From: Mangrovivirga halotolerans
GTDB taxonomy: Bacteria; Bacteroidota; Bacteroidia; Cytophagales; Cyclobacteriaceae
Direction: 5' to 3'
Assembly: GCF_026241165.1 (NCBI RefSeq)
Contig: NZ_JAPFQN010000002.1
Coordinates: forward strand, 186,001-250,000
DNA: 64,000 bases
The notes under the pieces are model-generated. The model searched no databases. It was given only the letters and a program-made list of their open reading frames with translations, and was not told the DNA's origin. Shown one piece after another: positions 18,396 to 27,896 of this stretch (within the stretch, counting starts at the first letter, position 1; every line of letters starts with the position of its first letter). The position numbers and the translations under genes are program-made.

Positions 18396-19505
18396 ATGAA
18401 TATCAGGCTTTTAGCTGTTTTTACCCTGTTTTTGGGTTCACATTTTTTAACATCTGCCCAGGGGGAAAAATCTCCCTACAGATATTCTTATGTAGCTGAA
18501 TTAAATCGTGGGTTTATTATGAAGCATGGACCCGAGGTAGGTATTATTTCCCGTGATGCCCGCCCCAATGGTTTTGCTTTCCATCTTATTAAACATACCT
18601 ACGGTTATAGAAAATGGGAAAAGGAGCACAATTATCCTACTTTCAAATTTTCATTTAATTACTTTGATCTCAACCAGCAATATCTTGGCAATCTGTTTGG
18701 GCTTTCCACTACCTTACAATTTCCAATTCTGAAAAAGGAAAGATTTCAGATTGATTTTGCTACAGGAATTGGCGTCAGTTATAATGACAAGCCTTTTGAC
18801 ATGGAAACCAACAATAAAAATGTATTGCTTGGATCACATATAAATACAGTTATCCGTGGGGATCTTTCATTTGCATATGAAGTCACAGATAATTGGGCTA
18901 CTTTCCTGAATATTGGTATTTATCATGCAAGTAATGGGTCATTTACTAAGCCCAATAAAGGGATAAACATTATAAATGGTGGTCTTGGAGCGAGGTACAC
19001 ACCTTTCACATCAAAACCAGATTTGTCAGAAGTGCCTACTCTGGAGGATCAAGGTCCTAAAAACTTAAAATACACCTTAACTGCTTCTGGGGGTATGCAA
19101 CAGGAAGCTTCCTTTGATGTAAACGAAAGAGAGCCTTTCTACAATTTTTTATTTCTTTACTACCCTATTTTACAAAACCGTGGAAAATGGGCAGTAGGAT
19201 TAGATTATTTTCACAACCTGGCCTTGAAAAAAGACCTTAGTCGCCACCCTGCATTTATTAACGACACACCTCCTGACTTTCGTCGTGTGGGTATGACAGG
19301 TGGATATGAAGTTAGCTTTGGCCGGTTTGGAGCCTTATTTCAGCTTGGGTATTACCTGTATAATGAGGCTCATCCAGGACAGTTATTTTATCAAAGATAT
19401 TCTGCAAGATATCAACTTACTGACTTCATGGGATTTCATTTTGCATTGCGAAGTCATTTAGGAAATGCGGAAAATATAGAATTGGGAATATTTGCAGGAT
19501 TATGA
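18396..19505 (+). CDS. PagL-like acyloxyacyl hydrolase / lipid A deacylase-related outer-membrane protein
   Basis: 369 residues from the ATG at 18396, with a signal peptide (LLAVFTLFLGSHFLTSAQ). A beta-barrel-like body contains IYHASNGSFTKPNKGIN, which matches the PagL active-site pattern of His plus Ser in HxSNxxxxxPNxG. Family members remove an acyl chain from lipid A in the outer membrane. The protein is about twice PagL's length, with an extra C-terminal barrel-like half, as in Bacteroidota relatives, so enzyme activity is inferred. The next gene starts within its stop (ATGA overlap), suggesting joint expression. Confidence 0.8.
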   Translation: MNIRLLAVFTLFLGSHFLTSAQGEKSPYRYSYVAELNRGFIMKHGPEVGIISRDARPNGFAFHLIKHTYGYRKWEKEHNYPTFKFSFNYFDLNQQYLGNLFGLSTTLQFPILKKERFQIDFATGIGVSYNDKPFDMETNNKNVLLGSHINTVIRGDLSFAYEVTDNWATFLNIGIYHASNGSFTKPNKGINIINGGLGARYTPFTSKPDLSEVPTLEDQGPKNLKYTLTASGGMQQEASFDVNEREPFYNFLFLYYPILQNRGKWAVGLDYFHNLALKKDLSRHPAFINDTPPDFRRVGMTGGYEVSFGRFGALFQLGYYLYNEAHPGQLFYQRYSARYQLTDFMGFHFALRSHLGNAENIELGIFAGL

Positions 19506-20239
19506 AGAAATTGATTTACATACTGCCTACAATCTTATTACTGGTTGTTTCATGCAACGACCAGGATTCATTTGGTTGCTTTAAAAAAGCAGGCGGGCAT
19601 GCTATTGAAGAAAGACCAATAAGTACTTTTTCGCATATTATCATAGAAACCGGTGTTGACATTCGGTTTTCAGACTCTCAAACTGAAACGATAACAGTTG
19701 AAGGTCCTGAAAACTTATTGCATAAAATAGAAACGAATATTTACAGAGATACACTTTATATAAAAGACAGCAACACGTGTTCCTGGGTCAGGTCACCGGT
19801 AAGAACAATGATCCATTTACCAATTCCAGCTGATGTCAAAATATACTACAGGGGGTATGGCAATTTAGAACTACAAACAGTCGAACCTATAAATACATTT
19901 GACCTGGAAATCGATGATGGAATGGGTGATATTAATTTACAGTTTGCTACTGTAGGAGCAGTATCAATCTATAACAATAGTTTTTCAAATGTTAGTTTAT
20001 CCGGAAATGCGGATTCTCTTCACTTTCAGTACAGAAACAATTTTGGACAGTTTGACGCTTCTACCCTTCAAAGCAAAAAAGTAGATTTAGTCTATGGTGG
20101 AAAAAACGATGTCAAAATTAACCCCACAGAAAGCATTACCGGTGTAATAACCGGATTTGGCGATGTTATATCACTTCAACGTCCTCCATTGGTGGAAGTT
20201 GAAGAAATTAGTGGTGGCAAACTTATTTTTAAAAACTAA
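19502..20239 (+). CDS. Head-GIN domain (DUF2807) lipoprotein
   Basis: 245 residues. A signal peptide ends in a lipobox (LLLVVSC, Cys 18), then a repetitive beta-helix-like domain typical of the Bacteroidota head-GIN family (starts FSHIIIETGVDIRFSDSQ). These are surface or periplasmic proteins of unknown role, sometimes labelled putative adhesins. It overlaps the PagL-like gene by 4 bases (ATGA), and its stop overlaps the convergent phosphorylase stop by 4 bases. Confidence 0.85.
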   Translation: MKKLIYILPTILLLVVSCNDQDSFGCFKKAGGHAIEERPISTFSHIIIETGVDIRFSDSQTETITVEGPENLLHKIETNIYRDTLYIKDSNTCSWVRSPVRTMIHLPIPADVKIYYRGYGNLELQTVEPINTFDLEIDDGMGDINLQFATVGAVSIYNNSFSNVSLSGNADSLHFQYRNNFGQFDASTLQSKKVDLVYGGKNDVKINPTESITGVITGFGDVISLQRPPLVEVEEISGGKLIFKN

Positions 20240-21060
20240 AATTCTTCGATCAGCCGGATAATTATTCTGGTCATAGCTGGTTCAGCGGTTTCAGCAGCTG
20301 AAATTATTTCAGGAATAGATACTGGTTTCAATTTTTCGGGTGTACATAGATCCGTGATTACAGATATGGCAAAAACCGGGAGCCCCATATGAATAGCTAC
20401 AATATTCTCAGGTATAGAAGACATTCCAACTGCATCTGCTCCAATTATTCTTAGAAACTTATATTCTGCAGGAGTTTCAAGATTTGGTCCCTGAACACCG
20501 GCATATACCCCTTTATGAATTCTTACCTTTTCATCTCTCCCAAACTCCATTGCCATCCTGATCATATTCTTATCATATGGTTCATACATATCAGGAAATC
20601 TCGGACCAAGACTATCTTCATTTTTACCTCTTAAGGGATTTTCCGGAAATAAATTGATGTGATCTTCAATAATCATCAGATCACTTTTTTCATAATCATT
20701 ATTTAAACCACCGGCTGCATTACTGATTATAAGTTTATTAATCCCGAGCAATTTCATTACCCTGACTCCATAAGTCACCTGCTCCATTGAGTACCCTTCG
20801 TAATAATGAAATCGCCCCTGCATTATGACGACAGGCTTATTTTTTATTCTACCAAAAATTAATCGTCCGGAATGAGATTCGACAGTAGAAACAGGAAAAT
20901 GCGGGATCGACTCATAAGATATCGTCTGTTTGATATCAACTTTTTCTACTAATTTACCTAAGCCGGTACCCAGGATTATACCATATTCAGGTTTTTCAAT
21001 ATCTAATTCTTTAATTACTGCTAAAGATTCATTGAGTTGATCGAGTATAGAGTTTGCCAC
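20236..21060 (-). CDS. Purine nucleoside phosphorylase (trimeric, type I)
   Basis: 274 residues, the usual length for the trimeric class. Motifs are GIILGTGLGKLV near the N-terminus, HSGRLIFG and QGRFHYYEGY (phosphate and base region), ISNAAGGLN, and GPNLETPAEY with the conserved Glu. The purine-recognition segment is near GMSSIPENIVAIHMG. It splits inosine or guanosine to base and ribose-1-phosphate in purine salvage. It stands alone on its strand. Confidence 0.95.
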   Translation of the reverse strand: MANSILDQLNESLAVIKELDIEKPEYGIILGTGLGKLVEKVDIKQTISYESIPHFPVSTVESHSGRLIFGRIKNKPVVIMQGRFHYYEGYSMEQVTYGVRVMKLLGINKLIISNAAGGLNNDYEKSDLMIIEDHINLFPENPLRGKNEDSLGPRFPDMYEPYDKNMIRMAMEFGRDEKVRIHKGVYAGVQGPNLETPAEYKFLRIIGADAVGMSSIPENIVAIHMGLPVFAISVITDLCTPEKLKPVSIPEIISAAETAEPAMTRIIIRLIEEF

Positions 21061-21212
21061 GGGTATTATTTTTCTGATTTTGTCAATAAGTAAATTGAAA
21101 CTTAAGGTTAATTTATTCCATCCTTAAATGCAATCCTTTACGATAATCTATAATTTTGAATTAAAGTAAACTAATCAGCCGTTTTTACGGTATAAATATT
21201 AAAAATAAAAAT

Positions 21213-21785
21213 ATGTCACTAACACCAACAAAAGATATACCACTCGGGTACCAGGCCCCTGATTTTAATTTACCTGACACAGTTTCCGGAAAAACATTTA
21301 CTTTAAATGATCTCAGAGGTGCTAAAGCCACTGTAGTAATGTTCATCTGCAATCACTGTCCTTATGTGATTCACATCAGGAAAAAACTTGTTGAAGTTGC
21401 TGAAAAATATGAAAATGAGGGTATAAATTTCATCGCGATCAGTTCAAATGATATTACCAACTATCCTGATGATTCTCCGGAAAATATGAAACAATTAGCA
21501 AATGCCCTGGAATTTCCTTTCCCTTATTTATATGATGAGACTCAGGAAGTAGCCAAAGCATACGACGCTGCATGTACTCCTGATTTTTCTGTATTCGATG
21601 AAAATATGCAGTGTATTTACAGAGGCAGATTTGATGAATCGAGACCCGGAAATGATATTCCAGTCACAGGAAAAGATCTTATTGAGGTTTTGGAAGCCGT
21701 TTTAGATGGTGATGACATTCCTGCAGTTCAACACCCAAGCATGGGATGTAATATTAAATGGAAAGAAGGGAATCAGCCATCATAG
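21213..21785 (+). CDS. Thioredoxin-like peroxiredoxin-family protein
   Basis: 190 residues, no signal peptide, so cytoplasmic. The AhpC/TSA-thioredoxin fold has FICNHCPYV as its redox site (CxxC as C-N-H-C), a second Cys in AACTPDFSVFD, and the typical LGYQAPDFNLPDT start. The HCPYV variant marks a widespread but poorly characterised redoxin family. A TAATTTTG at 21151-21158 is a reasonable -7 element upstream. The FMN reductase gene follows 45-70 bases later on the same strand. Confidence 0.9.
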   Translation: MSLTPTKDIPLGYQAPDFNLPDTVSGKTFTLNDLRGAKATVVMFICNHCPYVIHIRKKLVEVAEKYENEGINFIAISSNDITNYPDDSPENMKQLANALEFPFPYLYDETQEVAKAYDAACTPDFSVFDENMQCIYRGRFDESRPGNDIPVTGKDLIEVLEAVLDGDDIPAVQHPSMGCNIKWKEGNQPS

Positions 21786-21854
21786 AATAAATACTGAGAA
21801 TAATTATTAACAATATCCGTTGTATTGACGATGGATCATGAAGTTTCATTTTTT

Positions 21855-22397
21855 ATGGATAATAATAAAGAGATCTATACAATAATAAGTGGTACAAACC
21901 GAAAAGATGCGGTAAGTCCAAAGCTTGCTGCCTATTATCAAACTTGTCTCAGCGAAAAAGGAATTGAAGCTCCTGTGATTTCACTGGATGATCTTCCGGA
22001 TGATTTTGTTTTTTCGGCACTTTATGAAAATGCGGGTAAGCATGAAGTTTTTAATAAGTTCAGAGAACGGATGTTAAATACAACCAAATTTATATTTATT
22101 GTTCCTGAATATAATGGTTCATTTCCTGGTGTTTTAAAGGCTTTCATTGATGGTATGCAATATCCTGATACTTTCTCAAATAAGAAATGTGCTTTGGTGG
22201 GCCTTTCTTCAGGAGTGCAGGGTGCAGGTTTGGCATTGAGTCATCTAACAGATATTTTTAACTATTGTGGTACCCATGTGTTAGCCCATAAGCCAAAGCT
22301 TTCTTTTATCCATAAGCATTTTGATGGCGAAGAAGTACTTAATGACTTATATAAACAACTAATTGACGAGCAAGTAGAAGCATTTCTCAAATTTTAA
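21855..22397 (+). CDS. NADPH-dependent FMN reductase family protein
   Basis: 180 residues from the ATG at 21855. An ATG at 21831 would add eight residues ahead of the fold and cannot be excluded. The flavodoxin-like fold is marked by IISGTNRKDAVS (FMN phosphate loop) and VPEYNGSFPGVLKAFIDG. Members reduce FMN, quinones or azo compounds with NAD(P)H. It is followed within 10 bases by the left arm of the stem-loop array that lies beyond ftsZ. Confidence 0.88.
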   Translation: MDNNKEIYTIISGTNRKDAVSPKLAAYYQTCLSEKGIEAPVISLDDLPDDFVFSALYENAGKHEVFNKFRERMLNTTKFIFIVPEYNGSFPGVLKAFIDGMQYPDTFSNKKCALVGLSSGVQGAGLALSHLTDIFNYCGTHVLAHKPKLSFIHKHFDGEEVLNDLYKQLIDEQVEAFLKF

Positions 22398-22401
22398 AAA
22401 A

Positions 22402-22756
22402 GAAATGCCGGAAGCGGAGCACTAAAGCCTTTCCCGGACCAGGGGAACCGCAAAAAATTCCGGCATTCTACCTAACTAACCAAGTCTTAATGGTTAGAAA
22501 AAAAATACCGGCCCGCAAAGAATTGTAAGCCATCGTCCTGCAAAAAGTGAGGCCGGTATTTACCACCTAACTAACCGTAAATAAAAAATAATTTTGTAGT
22601 CAGAGATTTATTAAAAAAGAACACAGACCATCGTCAAAAAAAATAAGGCTATGGAAAAAATAAATATCAATCTCGACGCAAAAGTGGCGGTCCATGTTCT
22701 TTCTACACCACCATAACTACATATTATTTTTAGTTCCGGACATATTCCGGGACTAT
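22402..22756 (-). ncRNA. Array of three long stem-loops (candidate small RNAs or terminator array) downstream of ftsZ
   Basis: Three similar units. Unit 1: 10-base arms at 22404-22413 and 22458-22467, with inner GCGG/CCGC and TTCCC/GGGAA helices. Unit 2: perfect 10-base arms at 22504-22513 and 22551-22560. Unit 3: arms at 22616-22629 and 22689-22702, with one two-base internal loop. Read leftward, each 3' arm runs into a T-rich tract. On the plus strand each right arm is followed by a related tail (CTACC/TACCACC then CTAACTAACC). Units 2 and 3 share CCATCGTC inside. A fourth short hairpin (AGTTCCGGA/TCCGGGACT) lies at 22732-22754. I do not recognise a named RNA family. Confidence 0.5.
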
Positions 22757-22785
22757 GAATGATTATATATTCGCGACCTTCGGGA

Positions 22786-24324
22786 TTAGTCTACATTATC
22801 ATGCAGATACTTGTTGTTCCCCAGGATCTCATTATCATCGTTTAAATTATACTTACTCATGTTTCGTTCTGAAGAATGCTGAGATTCTTTCAAGTCCACT
22901 TTTTTTCTTAAATAAGCCGGCACCTTGAATTTCTCTTTGTATTCCTCATCACGTTTTTCAGGAGTACTGTTATAATTGTTTAATTTTTGCTTTCGCTCCA
23001 TTGCCTGTTCCTGGAGCTTTTGCTTTTTCATTTCGATCTCACTAAATACAAAAGTCCTTTTAACCTCTCCACTGTCATTACTTTCAGTAGATTCTTCTTT
23101 GTTTTGGACTTCCTCATCATCGACAACCTCAAAATCATCATCCAGGTCGAAGAGGTTGTTGGCTTTATCCTCTTCTTCCTGATCTCTTGCAATGAATTGA
23201 CTTGATTGGGACGGGCCGTTATCAAGCTTATCATTTTTCTTTGATGATTTTGAATCGTTGTTCTCTCCGAATAATTTAATTTGCCTGTTTGATTCCAAGT
23301 CGAAGACCTTCTTCGAGTTTGTTGATTCGACATTTTCCTTGATTGTGCTTGGAGCATCAAAACCAGTAGCGATAAGCGTCACTCTCAATGCTGTGCCCAG
23401 ATCAGGGTCAATGCCATGACCAAAAATCACTTCTGCTTCATCTCCAGCTACTTCCTGGATGTACTCAGTAATCTCAGTCAATTCATCCATTTGCAGTTCA
23501 GCTTCTTCTCCGGAGATGATTGAAAGAAGAATCTTTTCAGCACCGTGGATGTCACGGTTATTTAATAAAGGAGAGCTGATCGCCAGTTCTGCAGCCTTCA
23601 GGGCCCTGTTCTCGCCTTCAGTCTGGGCTGATCCCATTACTGCAGCACCACTGTTTTTCATCACTGTATTAACATCCTGGAAGTCGACGTTGACATATCC
23701 CGGAACAGTAATTATTTCAGCGATACCTTTAGCAGCAGTTGTCAAAACATTGTCTGCCCGACCAAATGCTTCCCTGATAGCCAGATTACCAAAGATCTCT
23801 CTCAGTTTATCATTAAGAATGACGATAACTGTATCGCAGCATTCTTTTAAATCTTTTATTCCTGCTTCTGCAGCAGCCATTTTCTTTTTGCCCTCAAATC
23901 CAAAAGGCGCAGTGACGATACCTACTGTAAGGATATCCATGTCTTTTGCTATCCTGGCGATTTGCGGAGCAGCACCAGTACCTGTACCACCACCCATTCC
24001 GGCAGTGACAAATACCATTTTTGTTCCGTCGCCAAGAAGCTCTCTAATTTCTTCTTTGCTCTCGATAGCAGCGTTTTTTCCGATCTCAGGATTAGCTCCT
24101 GCTCCCAGTCCTTCAGTCAGGTGGGTTCCGATCTGAAGCCTATAGGGTACCGGACTGGCCTTTAACGCCTGTGAATCTGTATTTACGACGACAAATTCAA
24201 CATCTTTAATTCCCTGATTGTACATGTGGTTAACAGCATTGCTACCACCTCCCCCAACACCGATCACTTTTATGATCGATTTTTGATGTTCGGGGATATC
24301 AAAAGTAAATCCGTTGTCTGACAT
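22786..24324 (-). CDS. ftsZ: Cell division protein FtsZ
   Basis: 512 residues. The GTPase domain (about 12-325) has VIGVGGGGSNAVNHM, NTDSQAL, the tubulin signature AGMGGGTGTGAAP, and the T7 catalytic loop region near NVDFQDVNTVM. It assembles the Z ring. The C-terminal linker (about 330-490) is long, acidic and rich in D/E/N/K, and ends in a Bacteroidota-type tail NNKYLHDNVD that binds FtsA. It is the last gene of the dcw cluster, with a 75-base leader after ftsA that holds the CTAACTAACC motif and a GC-rich hairpin. Confidence 0.99.
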   Translation of the reverse strand: MSDNGFTFDIPEHQKSIIKVIGVGGGGSNAVNHMYNQGIKDVEFVVVNTDSQALKASPVPYRLQIGTHLTEGLGAGANPEIGKNAAIESKEEIRELLGDGTKMVFVTAGMGGGTGTGAAPQIARIAKDMDILTVGIVTAPFGFEGKKKMAAAEAGIKDLKECCDTVIVILNDKLREIFGNLAIREAFGRADNVLTTAAKGIAEIITVPGYVNVDFQDVNTVMKNSGAAVMGSAQTEGENRALKAAELAISSPLLNNRDIHGAEKILLSIISGEEAELQMDELTEITEYIQEVAGDEAEVIFGHGIDPDLGTALRVTLIATGFDAPSTIKENVESTNSKKVFDLESNRQIKLFGENNDSKSSKKNDKLDNGPSQSSQFIARDQEEEDKANNLFDLDDDFEVVDDEEVQNKEESTESNDSGEVKRTFVFSEIEMKKQKLQEQAMERKQKLNNYNSTPEKRDEEYKEKFKVPAYLRKKVDLKESQHSSERNMSKYNLNDDNEILGNNKYLHDNVD

Positions 24325-24399
24325 AATTTCTACGGTTTAAATTGTGGTTATAGTGCCGTCCGGCGTGACCCGGGACGGTTAGTTAGTTCTTTTAAATAA
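24325..24399 (-). promoter_or_regulatory. ftsZ leader with CTAACTAACC motif and GC-rich hairpin
   Basis: Read in ftsZ direction, AACTAACTAACC is followed by CCGTCC ... GGACGG, a 6-base hairpin with an 11-base loop. This sequence is far more GC-rich than its surroundings. The 12 bases CTAACTAACCGT are complementary to the leftward transcript of stem-loop unit 2 downstream of ftsZ. It may control ftsZ separately from ftsA. Confidence 0.45.
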
Positions 24400-25704
24400 T
24401 TAATAATTAGTGTTATCGATATCATCGATCAGTAATCCTTTGGTCTTGTTGATGATCTTTTTGAAAAAGTCACCACCATTAGGTTTACTGGTGTTCTCAT
24501 TTCCTGCTTCACGGTTGGCTGGATATGCTTTATATCTTTCTTCACGCTCGTCCAGCGATCTGAATCCGGTCAATACCAATCCGACACCCGTTGCATACAT
24601 CGGGCTCTTCACAATATTTATTTTGCTCTTGCCTAGATGTTCGTTCGGGAATCCGACACGGACATCTTTGCCAGTCATATATTCAAACAATTGTTTAATG
24701 CCTAATAATTGTGATCCACCACCAGTGACCACTAATCCGGCTGCAAGCTTATCATCATATCCTGAAGCGATGATTTCGCTGTGTACATATTCGATGATCT
24801 CTTCCATTCTTGCTTCTATAATGAAAGCAAGATTTTTTATAGAGATCTCTTTTGGAGGCCTGTTTCTGAGACCGGGTATACTGATTATCTCATTTGGACT
24901 TGCCTCTTCTGCTATTGCACGACCAAATTTGGTTTTAAGCAACTCAGCTTGATTTTGCATTACGCTACACCCCTGCTTTATATCAGATGTGATTATATCT
25001 CCGCCAAAAGGAACCACAGCGGTATGTCTTATTATATTATCATGGAAAATCGCAATATCAGTAGTACCACCTCCGATATCGATAAGGCAAACACCAGCCT
25101 CTTTTTCTTCATCACTAAGTGCTGACAAGCTGGATGCAAGTGGCTCCAGTATCAGATTTTCAACCTCTAGTCCTGCTCTTTTAACACACTTGTGAATATT
25201 TTTAATATCGTTGGTCTTAGCTGTGATTACATGGAAATTAGCCTCGAGCTTAGTTCCTGCCATTCCAACAGGATCAAGAATTCCCTCCTCGTAGTCAACC
25301 ATATAATCCTGAGGCATTACGTGAATGATCTCACTTCCAGCAGGCATCATAATACGGTAAATCTCATTGGTCAGTCGATTTACATCCTCAACCGTGATTT
25401 CATCATCATCAGAAATTCTGGTTATGCTATGATGGTGCATAGAACTTCTGATATGTTGGCCGGCAATTCCTACATTTACAACATTGATATCAATACCAGA
25501 CTGCTCTTCAGCTTCTCTGATTGCCTTTTGGATGGCAGCAACGGTCTTATCAATATTATTAACTACTCCTCTGACTACGCCATCAGAAACAGCCTGTCCC
25601 ATTCCGAGAACGTCCAGTTTTCCGTGTTGATTTTTCTTTCCTACAATGGCTGCGATCTTGGTGGTTCCAATATCCAAGCCTACAACTATTTTTTCGTATT
25701 CCAT
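24400..25704 (-). CDS. ftsA: Cell division protein FtsA
   Basis: 434 residues, an actin-like ATPase that tethers FtsZ to the membrane. N-terminal VVGLDIGTTKIAAIVG, the phosphate-2 motif LIDIGGGTTDIAIF, and adenosine motif GLVVTGGGSQLLGIK are intact. The 1C domain is present. The C-terminus (FFKKIINKTKGLLIDDID) is an amphipathic helix of the membrane-targeting kind. It sits between ftsQ (33-base gap) and ftsZ. Confidence 0.98.
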   Translation of the reverse strand: MEYEKIVVGLDIGTTKIAAIVGKKNQHGKLDVLGMGQAVSDGVVRGVVNNIDKTVAAIQKAIREAEEQSGIDINVVNVGIAGQHIRSSMHHHSITRISDDDEITVEDVNRLTNEIYRIMMPAGSEIIHVMPQDYMVDYEEGILDPVGMAGTKLEANFHVITAKTNDIKNIHKCVKRAGLEVENLILEPLASSLSALSDEEKEAGVCLIDIGGGTTDIAIFHDNIIRHTAVVPFGGDIITSDIKQGCSVMQNQAELLKTKFGRAIAEEASPNEIISIPGLRNRPPKEISIKNLAFIIEARMEEIIEYVHSEIIASGYDDKLAAGLVVTGGGSQLLGIKQLFEYMTGKDVRVGFPNEHLGKSKINIVKSPMYATGVGLVLTGFRSLDEREERYKAYPANREAGNENTSKPNGGDFFKKIINKTKGLLIDDIDNTNY

Positions 25705-25737
25705 GATACTGTATAATTTATGGTGGTGTCTGTTTTT

Positions 25738-26505
25738 CTATTCACAAATAATTTGATCTTCATAAGCCAGGTTAACTCTGTCATAATGATTCCAGCCTTT
25801 TCGAGGTAGAATTTCACTATAGAACACTTCCAGCTTTTTTAATTTTTTATCCAGATCGACGGGCTTACCCAATTCGATCCGTTGCTTCCCTACCTGCTGA
25901 TAAAGAATTACATTGCCCTTCTTATCAATGTCTATCTGAGCAATCTGAGCTTTCAAAAACTCATCCTCTTCGATCTTTTTGATAAGGTTCATTATCGGAT
26001 TACCAGGTTGTTCGGTAAGTTTTCCGGTAATTATACTTTTTACATAATCGCCTGTTATGATCATCATTCTTGGTGTATATCGATCTGAAGTCGGAATGAT
26101 CCTGCCATCAATACCTATGTAAGCATCGGCTGCCATATTCTGAACTAATCTGGCTACCGGCTTTACCAGTTCTGCTTCAACAACAAGATTTCCTCCAAGT
26201 CCGCGGAACACTTCTGCTGTTTTGATGTATTGTTGTTTCAGGATCTTCTTTTCAAGATCTTTAAGGTTGATATTTTCAAAGCTATTTCCAGATAAAGGCA
26301 CTCCATTGTATGTCAGAGCCGATACCACATCTTCTTCATTGATAAAATAATTATCCTCTATACCCTTTAACCTGACATTGATTTCTGAGCAAGTCCGGGT
26401 ATGGTACCTGTTACCGGCAAAACCAGCCAGAGCCACAAAGACTACTGCCAGAATTGCTACCTTCACAGGTGTATGGATCGATATTTTATTTAAAAACTTC
26501 TTCAC
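25738..26505 (-). CDS. ftsQ: Cell division protein FtsQ
   Basis: 255 residues: a short cytoplasmic start, one membrane helix (about 14-30) and a periplasmic POTRA-like domain (INVRLKGIEDNYFINEEDVV), then a strand-rich C-terminal half. It is part of the FtsQ-FtsL divisome bridge. The start is GTG, and GTGA overlaps the murC stop by 4 bases, so translation is coupled. Bacteroidota FtsQ diverges strongly, so the identification relies partly on its position between murC and ftsA. Confidence 0.92.
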   Translation of the reverse strand: MKKFLNKISIHTPVKVAILAVVFVALAGFAGNRYHTRTCSEINVRLKGIEDNYFINEEDVVSALTYNGVPLSGNSFENINLKDLEKKILKQQYIKTAEVFRGLGGNLVVEAELVKPVARLVQNMAADAYIGIDGRIIPTSDRYTPRMMIITGDYVKSIITGKLTEQPGNPIMNLIKKIEEDEFLKAQIAQIDIDKKGNVILYQQVGKQRIELGKPVDLDKKLKKLEVFYSEILPRKGWNHYDRVNLAYEDQIICE

Positions 26506-27896
26506 GATGCTTCGAGCATATTTTTAATTCTCACTACTTCTCTATCTATATCTCCCGCTCCAACTGTTAAAAGCAATTCAGGTTCACGGGCTTTTAATAA
26601 AGCGATCAAATCTTCTCTGTCGATCACTATCTTATTCTCATTCTTCATTTTATTCAGAATCATTTCCGAATCAACTCCTTCAATAGGTTCTTCTCTTGCA
26701 GGATAAATCGGCATCAGAATAACATCGTCAGCCTTATCCAGTGATTCGGCAAATCCATCTGCAAAATCTCTTGTCCTGGTGTATAAATGAGGCTGAAATA
26801 TTACCGTCATTTTTTTATCGGGGTATAATTTCCTTACAGAATCAATAAGTGAGGTTATTTCAGTAGGGTGATGAGCATAATCATCGATATAAACTGCCTT
26901 ATCCGTAATACTGATATATTCAAACCTTCTTTTTACTCCCTTGTAACTTTCCAGTCCACTGAACAAATCCTCCTTTTCCAAACCGTTATCAAGTGCTATA
27001 GCTGATGCGGCTATGGCGTTTAGCACATTATGAAAACCAGGCTGGTGAAGAACTAGGCCTCCAAAAAACAAATTCTCAGGCTCGTAAGACATGTCGAAAA
27101 CAAAAGCATTTTCTTCAACTCTTATATTTTTGGCCTTTATATCTCCCTCATCGATTCCGTAGCTGATTCCAACTAATCCTCTTTCCTTAATCAGGGCATC
27201 CAGCTGATTCTTAAGTGAATTGTGGTAATAAAGCTTTTGTCCTTTTGGAATTAATTCAATGAATTCTTTAAACGATTTCACCAACTCCTCATGCTGCCCA
27301 TAAATATCCAAATGATCAGCATCCATATTTGTGATTATAGCTGAAGTAGGGTGCAATCGAAGAAAAGTTCTGTCAAACTCATCGGCTTCAACCACGATTA
27401 TTGGTTCTTCATCCTTGCGATTGAGCAATAAATTAGAATTATAATTAGTAGCAATACCTCCCAGCAATCCTTCCATATTCAAATCTGCATGATATAAAAG
27501 GTGAGCAAGCATTATACTTGTCGTTGTCTTCCCATGAGTTCCTGCCACTGCTAAAGTCTTATGATCTTTAGTGATCATCCCTAATACCTCTGACCTCTTA
27601 TAAATCGTAAACCCACTCGTTTTGAAGAAATCAAACTCATCGTGTTTTTTAGGGATTGCAGGAGTATAAATAACCAGGGTAGCTTCAGGATCTCTGAACT
27701 TAGCCGGGATGTAATTCGGATTATCCTCAAAATGTATTTCCATCCCTTCATTGGATAATTTATCCGTCAGAGTTGAAGATGTGCGATCGTAACCAGCTAC
27801 CGCTTTGTCTCTATCGACAAACCAGCGAGCCAGGGCACTCATTCCAATGCCTCCGATCCCAAGGAAATATACGTTATCGTAATCCGCTATTTTCAC
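26502..27896 (-). CDS. murC: UDP-N-acetylmuramate-L-alanine ligase MurC
   Basis: 464 residues, cytoplasmic. The N-terminal Rossmann motif is FLGIGGIGMSALA, the ATP loop AGTHGKTTTSIM, a central VEADEFDRTF segment, and DDYAHHPTEI close to the C-terminal domain. It adds L-alanine to UDP-MurNAc, the first peptide step. It overlaps murG and ftsQ by 4 bases each. Confidence 0.98.
   Translation of the reverse strand: MKIADYDNVYFLGIGGIGMSALARWFVDRDKAVAGYDRTSSTLTDKLSNEGMEIHFEDNPNYIPAKFRDPEATLVIYTPAIPKKHDEFDFFKTSGFTIYKRSEVLGMITKDHKTLAVAGTHGKTTTSIMLAHLLYHADLNMEGLLGGIATNYNSNLLLNRKDEEPIIVVEADEFDRTFLRLHPTSAIITNMDADHLDIYGQHEELVKSFKEFIELIPKGQKLYYHNSLKNQLDALIKERGLVGISYGIDEGDIKAKNIRVEENAFVFDMSYEPENLFFGGLVLHQPGFHNVLNAIAASAIALDNGLEKEDLFSGLESYKGVKRRFEYISITDKAVYIDDYAHHPTEITSLIDSVRKLYPDKKMTVIFQPHLYTRTRDFADGFAESLDKADDVILMPIYPAREEPIEGVDSEMILNKMKNENKIVIDREDLIALLKAREPELLLTVGAGDIDREVVRIKNMLEAS

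Noticed and set aside
22976-25716. Several long rightward frames opposite ftsZ and ftsA
   Set aside because: They are shadows of the conserved ftsZ and ftsA reading frames, with serine-rich low-information translations.
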